Of a DNA stretch of 14,394 nucleotides, positions 7,762 through 13,313 are shown piece after piece. Both the position numbers and the translations under genes were made by a program. The notes below the pieces were generated by a model, which saw nothing but the letters and a program-made list of their open reading frames with translations, was not told the origin of the DNA and did no database searches. The DNA lies in the NCBI GenBank assembly GCA_002339015.1, contig DDJC01000103.1:1-14394 (forward strand). The letters are read 5' to 3'. The stretch's first letter is position 1; each line of letters begins with the position of its first letter. The DNA comes from Burkholderiales bacterium UBA1834. Lineage in GTDB: Bacteria; Pseudomonadota; Gammaproteobacteria; Burkholderiales; Burkholderiaceae_C.

Positions 7762-8181
7762 TCAGTAGCCACCGTCGCGGCGACCGCCGCCGTAGCCACC
7801 ACCACCGCCTTCGCGACGGCCACCACCGCCGAAGCCACCGCCGCCGCCTTCGCGACGACCGCCGCCGAAGCCGCCGCCATCACCACGGCCGCCGCCGCCG
7901 TACGGGCTGCGGAAACCGCTGGGACGCTCTTCACGGGGGCGAGCGACATTGACTACGATCGAGCGACCAGCCAGAGGCTGACCGTTCAGGGCGTTGATGG
8001 CAGCCTGCGCTTCGGCATCGGAACCCATTTCGACGAAACCGAATCCCTTGGAACGGCCGGTATCACGGTCCATCATGACCTTGGCGGACTGCACGGCACC
8101 ATAGGCACCAAAGGCGTCCTGCAGATCCTGATCGCGGATGCTGTAGGCCAGATTGCCCACGTACAGCTTGTTGTTGCTCAT
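7762..8181 (-). CDS. Glycine-rich RRM RNA-binding protein
   Basis: This 139-residue protein has a single RNA-recognition motif at about residues 4-83, with RNP2 LYVGNL (6-11) and RNP1 KGFGFVEM (45-52). A short Arg/Glu linker is followed by a low-complexity Gly/Arg tail built from repeated RREGGGGGFGGG-like units ending in RRDGGY. Bacterial proteins of this type (Rbp proteins of cyanobacteria and many proteobacteria) bind single-stranded RNA and are often cold- or stress-inducible; that role is family knowledge, not seen here. AAGGAG lies 9 bases before the ATG. The gene has its own intrinsic terminator and a 230-base upstream region, so it is probably monocistronic. The tail's GGC/GGT repeats make indel variation likely. 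Confidence 0.94.
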   Translation of the reverse strand: MSNNKLYVGNLAYSIRDQDLQDAFGAYGAVQSAKVMMDRDTGRSKGFGFVEMGSDAEAQAAINALNGQPLAGRSIVVNVARPREERPSGFRSPYGGGGRGDGGGFGGGRREGGGGGFGGGGRREGGGGGYGGGRRDGGY

Positions 8182-8184
8182 GGA

Positions 8185-8196
8185 AAGGAGCTCCTT
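8185..8196. promoter_or_regulatory. Ribosome-binding site of the RRM gene inside a 12-bp perfect palindrome
   Basis: The minus-strand Shine-Dalgarno AAGGAG (8196-8191) is the left half of the palindrome AAGGAGCTCCTT. In RNA only a 4-bp stem with an AGCT loop could form, so any masking of the site would be weak and temperature-sensitive. Confidence 0.5.
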
Positions 8197-8282
8197 CTAT
8201 CTATCAACCATGTGGAGCTTTCAACCATCGGGACCCATTCCATCGAAGGCGCCGCTACCAGACACAGGCTGCCATTATGTGG

Positions 8283-8312
8283 TCTTTATGGGGTTTCGAA
8301 TAGCACCTGCAA
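8283..8312 (-). promoter_or_regulatory. Possible sigma70-like promoter for the RRM gene
   Basis: On the minus strand TTGCAG (8312-8307) and TAAAGA (8288-8283) are 18 bases apart in a comparatively AT-rich stretch, which would give a leader of roughly 95 bases. A perfect TTGACA also occurs at 8348-8343, but its best partner (TAAAAC, 8321-8316) is 21 bases away. The assignment is tentative. Confidence 0.25.
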
Positions 8313-8413
8313 CCTGTTTTAGGGGCCCAATTGGTTCGGAAATGTCAAGCACTTAGCTGCGGTGTTGCGCCCTATCGTCAAAATCACCTAGGGCTAGCCC
8401 CTAATTTTTGAAA

Positions 8414-9412
8414 ATGCTGCCCATGAATACCAGAAACTCAAATCAAGAGCTTGACGTACAGGCCCCAGCGCCCGGGCAGCGGCCCGCCCAAAGCCTTCAA
8501 GGGCCATTTGATTGGTGGCGTGCCATCGTGCGCGTGCTGGGCAGCATCGAGGCGGTGCGCGATGGCCGGGCCATGTATGTGCTGCTGGGGGCTTTTGCCG
8601 GCGCCGGTCTGGCTTTTGCCACGGCGCAGGCGTCACTGGCGCGGGGCGAACTGCCCTGGGCCGTGGGGCAGGGCGCGGCGGCGCTGTTCATCGTGTTCTA
8701 CGGCTCGAATGCGGCCGGTCTGCTGTTGATGGACCGGGCCCTGGGCCGTCCGGCGCGCGAGGTGACCGATGCGGTGCTGGATGCCTTGGGCGTGGGACAC
8801 CGCGTGCTGATCACGCTGGCGGTGGTGGGCTTGGCGGCGGCTGTCATGGTGGCAGCCCTGGCCGGACTGTTCTGGCTGTGCCGGGTGCCGATGCTCGGCC
8901 CCTGGCTCTATGGCCTGGTCGTGCCCCTGACGGTGGTGGTGCTGGGGCTGGCGATGCTTGCGGGCGGTGCGGTGGTGGGGCCGCTCACCGGGCCCACGGT
9001 GTGGGCCGGCGCCTCGTCCTGGCAGAGCGTGCGGCAGGTGCTGCGCTTCCTGCGCGTGCATCTGCTGCATGCTGCGGTGATGATGGTGGGCCTGAGCCTG
9101 GTGACGGGCCTGGTGGGCGCGGGCACGGGCTTCGTGGTGATGGCCGGGGGCCGGTTGATGGCCGAGGCCTCGGTATGGCTGACCGGTGTGGACGTGCCAC
9201 CCGAAGTACTGATGGTGGGGCTGTTCGGCGGCGGGCTGCACAACGTCAATGCGCAGGTCGTGCCGCCCGAGGCCGTGGGCTACATCCGCGCGGCGGCCAT
9301 CGGGGGCGGGGTGGTGTTCTCGCTGGCGCTGGTCATGCCGACCCTGGTGTACCTGCGCGGTGTGTGCGAGATCTACCTGGCGCTGCGCGACCGGCAGGAT
9401 CTGCAGGGCTGA
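8414..9412 (+). CDS. Predicted polytopic inner-membrane protein, unrecognised family
   Basis: I do not recognise this family. From ATG 8414 the protein is 332 residues; ATG 8423 is an equal alternative, and neither has a clear ribosome-binding site. A hydrophilic N-terminus of about 50 residues containing FDWWRAIVRVLGS is followed by about six hydrophobic segments. They begin with AMYVLLGAFAGAGLAFATAQ (near residue 52) and end with GGGVVFSLALVMPTLVYLRG near the C-terminus. An amphipathic basic stretch SWQSVRQVLRFLRVH separates helices four and five. The arrangement recalls poorly characterised integral-membrane proteins with paired helices, but no signature motif supports a name. The gene is divergent from the RRM gene and convergent with the next gene. 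A perfect palindrome GGGCTAGCCC (8391-8400) lies 13 bases upstream and may be part of its control region. Confidence 0.8.
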   Translation: MLPMNTRNSNQELDVQAPAPGQRPAQSLQGPFDWWRAIVRVLGSIEAVRDGRAMYVLLGAFAGAGLAFATAQASLARGELPWAVGQGAAALFIVFYGSNAAGLLLMDRALGRPAREVTDAVLDALGVGHRVLITLAVVGLAAAVMVAALAGLFWLCRVPMLGPWLYGLVVPLTVVVLGLAMLAGGAVVGPLTGPTVWAGASSWQSVRQVLRFLRVHLLHAAVMMVGLSLVTGLVGAGTGFVVMAGGRLMAEASVWLTGVDVPPEVLMVGLFGGGLHNVNAQVVPPEAVGYIRAAAIGGGVVFSLALVMPTLVYLRGVCEIYLALRDRQDLQG

Positions 9413-9466
9413 GCATGCGCAGGAGGGGCGCATGGGCAGGGCGGCTTGAAGCGCCTGCGACCCTGC

Positions 9467-10267
9467 TCAGAAGTGCGCCAGGTAGCCGCCATCCACGGCC
9501 AGGGTCTGGCCGGTGATGTAGCTGGCCGCGGGCGAGGCCAGGAAGACCACGGCACCGGCGATCTCTGCGGGCTGGCCCCAGCGGCCCAGCGAGGTGCGGC
9601 GCAACAGCCAGTCGGCCACGCCAGGGTCGGCGCTCATGGCGGCGTTGGCCTCGGTGGCGAAGTAGCCTGGGGCCACGGCATTGACGGTAAGGCCACGCGG
9701 GCCCAGCTCGGCGGCCAGGGCACGGGTGGCGGCGTCCAGACCGCCCTTGCTCACGGTGTAGGCCGCGTCGCCCGCGCGCGAAATGGGCCCGGCGATCGAG
9801 GTGATGTTGATGATGCGCCCCTGGCCGTCCGGCATGAGCCGCGCCGCATCGCGGGCCAGCAGCAGGGGGGCGACCAGGTTGGTGTCGAGCAGGCGGAGGA
9901 TGTCGTCGCCGACGAAGGCATCCAGCGGGCGGCGGTCACGCTGGCCCACGTTGTTGACCAGGATGTCCAGGCGGCCATGCGTGGCTGCGATGTGCGCCAG
10001 CGCGCGCGCGCGGGCTGCGGCGTCGGCGATGTCGAAAGGCAGGGCCTGGGCGCGCGGGCTGTCTTCAGGCAGATCCCGGGTGATCGCCTGTGCGGCGGCT
10101 TGCGTGGCATCGGCATCACGGCCATTGAGCCACACGGTGGCGCCGGCCTGGGCCAGGGCCTGCGCCATGCACAGGCCCAGTCCACGCACGGCACCGGTGA
10201 GCAGTGCCACGCGGCCATCGAGCCGGAAGGGGCTGGGCGGGCGCAGGGCGGTGGCAGGCGTTGTCAT
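9467..10267 (-). CDS. SDR-family oxidoreductase (FabG / gluconate-5-dehydrogenase-like)
   Basis: This is a 266-residue classical short-chain dehydrogenase. TGAVRGLG (24-31) is the dinucleotide-binding loop. NGRD at 48-51 ends the second strand with an Arg, which often favours NADP(H). NNVG is at 105-108, and the catalytic residues are Ser157, Tyr170 and Lys174. The C-terminal WGQPAEIAGAVVFLASPAASYITGQ-like region and the final VDGGY are typical of the FabG/Gno branch. A lone gene outside a fatty-acid cluster is more likely a sugar-acid, alcohol or ketone dehydrogenase than the housekeeping FabG, but this cannot be settled. It is divergent from the YchJ-family gene (105-bp gap). The ATG at 10267 has no strong ribosome-binding site; a second ATG 5 bases upstream is out of frame. 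Confidence 0.9.
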   Translation of the reverse strand: MTTPATALRPPSPFRLDGRVALLTGAVRGLGLCMAQALAQAGATVWLNGRDADATQAAAQAITRDLPEDSPRAQALPFDIADAAARARALAHIAATHGRLDILVNNVGQRDRRPLDAFVGDDILRLLDTNLVAPLLLARDAARLMPDGQGRIINITSIAGPISRAGDAAYTVSKGGLDAATRALAAELGPRGLTVNAVAPGYFATEANAAMSADPGVADWLLRRTSLGRWGQPAEIAGAVVFLASPAASYITGQTLAVDGGYLAHF

Positions 10268-10372
10268 GCCATGATTGTGCCGTCGGCCCTGGGCGGGGTG
10301 CGCACCCCGGGTGCGCCATGCCCGCGAAGGGGCTGGCTGTCGAATGCCCCCTTGTCTTCACGCCTCGCTGAT

Positions 10373-10780
10373 ATGAACTCGCCCCGCCGTCCTCCTTCAG
10401 AACCGTGCCCGTGCGGTGGCGCCGCAGGGTATGCGGAGTGCTGTGGTCGCTATCACCCGGGTGGCATCCTGCCCATGCAGGCGCCCACACCCGAAGCGCT
10501 GATGCGATCTCGTTATACGGCTTTCGTCAAAGACCTGCGGCCCTATCTGCTGGAAACCTGGCACCCGACCACGCGCCCGGCCGGCATCGAGCCACCGGAG
10601 CAGGGCCTGAAATGGCTGGGCCTGACCGTCAAGGCGGCACCCGCGCCGTCTGAGAACCGTGGGCGTGTCAGCTTCGTGGCGCGGTTCAAGATCGGAGGGC
10701 GGGCCGAACGCCTGGAGGAGACCAGCGACTTTGTGCGGGAGCAGGGGCACTGGTACTACCTGGCTGCTGTCACGCCTTGA
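10373..10780 (+). CDS. ychJ: YchJ-family protein with N-terminal SEC-C zinc motif
   Basis: This 135-residue protein belongs to the UPF0225/YchJ family. The N-terminus has the SEC-C-type cysteine cluster CPCGG...YAECCGRYH (Cys12, Cys14, Cys23, Cys24, His28), expected to bind zinc. It is followed by the family hallmark EALMRSRYTAFV and an NTF2-like fold region ending in GHWYYLAAVTP. The E. coli homologue is about 152 residues and carries a second cysteine cluster at its C-terminus that is absent here. The biochemical role is unknown; SEC-C motifs often mediate protein contacts. The long open frame upstream of ATG 10373 is only the shadow of the opposite-strand dehydrogenase. Spacing and divergence suggest an independent promoter in 10268-10372. 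Confidence 0.9.
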   Translation: MNSPRRPPSEPCPCGGAAGYAECCGRYHPGGILPMQAPTPEALMRSRYTAFVKDLRPYLLETWHPTTRPAGIEPPEQGLKWLGLTVKAAPAPSENRGRVSFVARFKIGGRAERLEETSDFVREQGHWYYLAAVTP

Positions 10781-10872
10781 CCTGAGGGCGGGGGGGCGCG
10801 CCCTGGGGGCCGGTACTTTGTGCGTTATGCATGCAATGCACACCCTCGATCAGGGGGTTAGGCGTCCGCGCA

Positions 10873-10910
10873 AAGGGCTTCCCCGGGAGACAGCGCCCGG
10901 GGAAGTCCTT
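10873..10910 (+). other. Strong 15-bp stem-loop ahead of the hydroxylase gene
   Basis: AAGGGCTTCCCCGGG (10873-10887) pairs with CCCGGGGAAGTCCTT (10896-10910) over 15 positions with one G-U pair, around the 8-base loop AGACAGCG. The stem ends 47 bases before the hydroxylase ATG. No proper U-tract follows, so it may be an imperfect terminator for the ychJ transcript or a structured 5' leader of the hydroxylase mRNA. Confidence 0.6.
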
Positions 10911-10957
10911 ATGGTGCTGAACAGGTGCTGTACCTGATCCACCCAGCGTGGCGCAAC

Positions 10958-12022
10958 ATGTTCGAGACGATCACCCACTCCCTGACGGATTTCTGGCAGA
11001 CCCTGGATTCAACCCGGGTGCTGATGCTGGTGCTCGGCGGCCTGGCCGTGAGCATCACGGCGATGGAAGGGCTGGCCATTGCACGCCGCCACCGTAGCCG
11101 CCAAGCCTATGACTGGCGTGCCTTCTGGACGACGGTGCGCATCAACGGCTGGCGCCTGGTGGTCGAGGCGATCCCGATGGGTGCCGTGCTGGGGGCCTCG
11201 CTGCCGCTGGGTGCGTGGATGTACGAGCACCGCCTCTGGACGGTGCCGATGGACACCTGGTGGGGCTGGGTGGCCATGTTCTTCACCACTGAGTTCTTCT
11301 ACTACTGGATGCACCGCGCCGGTCACCGCATTCGCTGGTACTGGGCCTCTCACCAGGTGCACCATTCGGGCAACCAGTACAACCTGGCGGCGGCCTTCCG
11401 CCAGTCCATCACCGGCAAGATCACGGGTGCCTTCGTGTTCTTCGCGCCGCAGTGCCTGCTGGGCTTCCCGCCCGAGGTGGTGCTGTTCTCGTACGCAATG
11501 AACCTGGTTTACCAGTTCTGGATCCATACCGACCTGGTGTCCAAGCTGGGCTGGCTGGAGGGGATCCTGAACACACCGTCGGCGCATCGGGTGCACCATG
11601 CGGCCAATGTCGAGTACCTGGATGCCAACTACGGCGGCACCATCCTGCTGTTCGACCGTCTGTTTGGCACCTATGTGCCCGAGAAAGACGACGTGCCCAT
11701 CCGCTACGGCCTGGTCAAGCAGGTGACCACGTACAGCGCGATCAAGATCTGCCTGCACGAGTGGCTCAGCATTGGCCGCGATGTGCTGCGTGCCCGGAGC
11801 CTGAAGGATGCCCTGGGCTACATGTTCATGCCGCCGGGCTGGGCCCCGGATGGCAAGGGCCTGACCACGGAGCAGTTGCGTGCCCACATGAAGGCGCTGA
11901 CTGGTTCGGCCACGGGGGTGCCGCCCGAGGCGCTGCTGGATGGCAAGCTGGCTGCCGTGGTGGCGTCTGAAAAGGGTGGGACTGCTGCTGCCGTCAACCC
12001 GTCGCACGCTCCAGCTCGCTGA
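10958..12022 (+). CDS. Fatty acid hydroxylase / sterol desaturase family membrane di-iron protein
   Basis: This 354-residue integral-membrane oxygenase belongs to the sterol desaturase/fatty acid hydroxylase superfamily. It has the eight-histidine di-iron signature: HRAGH (119-123), HQVHH (132-136), a further His190 and HRVHH (210-214). Membrane segments occur at about 20-40, 65-88, 98-118 and 155-190. The 120-residue C-terminal extension with PPGWAPDG and a final Ala-rich stretch is soluble. Members hydroxylate or desaturate sterols, fatty acids, ether lipids or carotenoids; the substrate here is unknown. I start at ATG 10958; an in-frame GTG at 10925 would add 11 residues. Neither start has a strong ribosome-binding site. 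The 3' end overlaps ykgJ by 29 bases in convergent orientation. Confidence 0.92.
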   Translation: MFETITHSLTDFWQTLDSTRVLMLVLGGLAVSITAMEGLAIARRHRSRQAYDWRAFWTTVRINGWRLVVEAIPMGAVLGASLPLGAWMYEHRLWTVPMDTWWGWVAMFFTTEFFYYWMHRAGHRIRWYWASHQVHHSGNQYNLAAAFRQSITGKITGAFVFFAPQCLLGFPPEVVLFSYAMNLVYQFWIHTDLVSKLGWLEGILNTPSAHRVHHAANVEYLDANYGGTILLFDRLFGTYVPEKDDVPIRYGLVKQVTTYSAIKICLHEWLSIGRDVLRARSLKDALGYMFMPPGWAPDGKGLTTEQLRAHMKALTGSATGVPPEALLDGKLAAVVASEKGGTAAAVNPSHAPAR

Positions 12023-12245
12023 GCCAGTGCATGGCGTGGGCGCGGTCTGCGCCGCACATCTCCGCCGACGGTTTCAGTGAACCGCACACGGCCGGTCGTT
12101 CGGGCTGGCCGAACAGGCGGCAGCGCAGGGCGTCATCCAGATGAGGGCAGGGCATGCCCGCCGGTTTGCCGTGAGGCAGTCCGGGCATTGGTGAACTGAT
12201 GGAGGGGGCGGTGCAGCAAGCGCCGCAGCCTGGGCGGCATTGCAT
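11994..12245 (-). CDS. ykgJ: YkgJ family cysteine-cluster protein
   Basis: This 83-residue protein closely follows the E. coli YkgJ pattern: CRPGCGACCTAPSISSPMPG at residues 3-22, then GKPAGMPCPHLD, RCRLFGQPERPAVC and a late CG. The spaced cysteines (3, 7, 10, 11 and later ones) probably bind zinc or an Fe-S cluster (CxxCxxCC family). Its function is not established. I chose ATG 12245, directly before the conserved cysteine block. The frame continues upstream to ATG 12347, but that stretch crosses the parS site and shows no conservation I recognise. The ribosome-binding site is weak. The last 29 bases overlap the convergent hydroxylase gene. Confidence 0.9.
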   Translation of the reverse strand: MQCRPGCGACCTAPSISSPMPGLPHGKPAGMPCPHLDDALRCRLFGQPERPAVCGSLKPSAEMCGADRAHAMHWLSELERATG

Positions 12246-12294
12246 GGGGGTGGATTGTGCCTTGGCGTTGCGGGCTGTGGGTCGATGTCTTTTG

Positions 12295-12310
12295 TGTTTC
12301 ACGTGGAACA
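12295..12310 (-). promoter_or_regulatory. parS centromere-like site bound by ParB
   Basis: Read on the minus strand the 16 bases are TGTTCCACGTGAAACA, an exact match to the broadly conserved bacterial parS consensus TGTTNCACGTGAAACA. ParB (Spo0J) loads here, spreads as a CTP-dependent clamp, and acts with ParA and SMC in origin segregation. It lies 50 bases upstream of ykgJ and about 1 kb from mnmG. In many proteobacteria mnmG precedes rsmG-parA-parB near oriC, so both sequence and place fit. It is the only such match I found in the window. Confidence 0.92.
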
Positions 12311-12360
12311 AGTTGAGGCTCCCTGTATTTTTTGTACTGCCCTGCATGCATGGGTGTGAG

Positions 12361-12626
12361 CGCTTTGTCGTGGCAGCGCGGGGCGGGGTCTGAGGGGGCC
12401 TCTGGCCGGGCTTCGATGTTGGCGGTCCTGCCCTCGGCAGGACTGCTCTCCGGTGCTCGTACGGGACAGGTGGCTGCGCAACTCGCCCTTGCAGGGCTCA
12501 AACATGCTCGCCATCCCCTGGCCTGTGGCCAGGGGCAGACCTGTCCCTCCCTGCGCGCCTGCGACGCCAACAAGGCGCCCGGCCAGAGGCCCCCTCAGCC
12601 CTTTAGTGCCCCGCTCTCCGCATGCG
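12361..12626 (+). repeat. Structured element, copy 1 (nested inverted repeats)
   Basis: Copy 1 is closed by a perfect 22-bp inverted repeat, 12390-12411 with 12577-12598, extended outward by GCGGGGC/GCCCCGC (12378-12384 / 12608-12614) and inward by TGTTGGCG/CGCCAACA (12417-12424 / 12565-12572). Inside are a hairpin GTCCTGCC/GGCAGGAC (12425-12432 / 12436-12443), a long-range stem GGGACAGGT/ACCTGTCCC (12463-12471 / 12539-12547), a hairpin GCCC/GGGC (12485-12488 / 12494-12497), and a perfect 9-bp hairpin CCCCTGGCC/GGCCAGGGG (12515-12523 / 12527-12535). Outer 5' CGCTTTGTCGT, internal GCTCAAACA and 3' CGCCAACAAGGCGCCCGGCC are shared with copy 2. The direction of any transcription is unproven; the strand given is for comparison with copy 2. 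Confidence 0.8.
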
Positions 12627-12798
12627 AAGGGTCTTGTCCTTTGACTGGGTAGGCCTGACACCCCAAGGGCTGCGCTTGAACTGCTGCCTTGGCAAGTGGA
12701 CCACCGCTACGCCCGCGCCGCAGTCGCAGCTACCGTGAGCGCTAGCGGTATTGGCGTCGCTTCACGCTTTACATGTCTGTCACGCGCAACTTCTTCTA

Positions 12799-13080
12799 CG
12801 CACGCCACCAGCGGGGCGAAACAGGGATGTGGGGGTGGCTGGCCGGGCGCCTTGTTGGCGCCGAGCAGCGGAGCGACGAGGCGGGCATGTGCGCAGCACA
12901 TGCTTCGTGAACTGACTGGCCGCATCTGTTTGAGCGCAGCGGCCGCAGGCCGCGGAGTGAGTCATGCGGCCCCGCCTCGTTGTGAGCAGCGCAGGGGAGT
13001 CACGCCGGAGGCGTGACCGCCAACATTGAAGCCCGGACGGCCACCCCACATCCCGCGCCCCGCGCTGCAACGACAAAGCG
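12799..13080 (-). repeat. Structured element, copy 2 (inverted relative to copy 1)
   Basis: Copy 2 is related to copy 1 but lies on the other strand. The outer stem pairs 12824-12834 with 13044-13054 (11 bp), with GCGGGGC/GCCCCGC at 12811-12817 / 13057-13063 and TGTTGGCG/CGCCAACA at 12853-12860 / 13018-13025. Inside are GTCACGCC/GGCGTGAC (12999-13006 / 13010-13017), ACGAGGCGGG/CCCGCCTCGT (12876-12885 / 12971-12980), GCGGCC/GGCCGC (12939-12944 / 12948-12953), GCATGTGC/GCACATGC (12885-12892 / 12896-12903) and GGCCGCAT/ATGCGGCC (12918-12925 / 12964-12971). The four internal stems that can be matched between the copies differ in sequence from copy 1, yet both arms change together and pairing is kept. 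Confidence 0.8.
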
Positions 13081-13271
13081 CGCCGTTCGTTGCGTGCCGG
13101 ATCCCGGAAGCTTGCTCGTACCCAAGAAGCGCCAGCAATCCCCAGCCATCGAGCACACGATCAGGATGAATGCCAGCACCGCCAAACCCCCATCCCAGCC
13201 ACACGAATGCTGGGGAAACGTGCGCCAGCCCCTGGTGGGCAGGCAGCCCGTCCGGGATAATCGAGCCCGTG

Positions 13272-13289
13272 CGCGGCCCTCAGGCCGCG
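13272..13289 (+). other. Perfect 7-bp hairpin in the mnmG leader
   Basis: CGCGGCC (13272-13278) and GGCCGCG (13283-13289) enclose the tetraloop CTCA, 24 bases before the mnmG ATG, followed by a loosely T-rich TCTTCACTTGTTG. It is either a leader hairpin of mnmG or a weak terminator of transcription coming from the left. Confidence 0.5.
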
Positions 13290-13313
13290 TCTTCACTTGT
13301 TGATGGTGTTGTG

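Larger units (their letters stand above)
12246..13313. other. Gene-poor intergenic region between ykgJ and mnmG
   Basis: I find no convincing gene in these roughly 1070 bases. Open frames on both strands are short, rich in Ala/Gly/Arg and run through inverted repeats. The region holds a parS site (12295-12310), two inverted structured elements (12361-12626 and 12799-13080), and a near-palindrome of 20 bases at 12731-12750 close to the midpoint between them (TACCG...CGGTA). A T6 run at 12324-12329 and the palindrome TGCATGCA (12344-12351) lie between parS and the first element. I saw no DnaA box of the form TTATNCACA, so this does not look like oriC itself. Confidence 0.7.

Noticed and set aside
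7693..8322. Open frame of 209 codons opposite the RRM gene
   Set aside because: Its Ala/Thr repeats are the antisense of the Gly/Arg tail, and the minus strand carries intact RNP1 and RNP2 motifs plus a terminator.
9413..9466. Possible hairpin between the membrane-protein gene and the convergent dehydrogenase
   Set aside because: Short pairings such as CGCAGG/CCTGCG exist, but they are interrupted, have large loops and lack T-runs, so I do not call a terminator.
9446..10372. N-terminal extension of the YchJ frame upstream of ATG 10373
   Set aside because: The frame is open only because it mirrors the opposite-strand dehydrogenase; YchJ proteins begin just before the cysteine cluster.
12696..13016. 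Open frame of 106 codons on the plus strand in the intergenic region
   Set aside because: It passes through several perfect hairpins of copy 2, has Ala/Gly/Arg-rich composition and no ribosome-binding site; the sequence is better explained by structure than by coding.
12246..13313. Possibility that this region is oriC or an integron attC array
   Set aside because: I saw no TTATNCACA-type DnaA boxes and no AT-rich unwinding stretch, and the repeats lack paired GTTRRRY/RYYYAAC ends and cassette genes.
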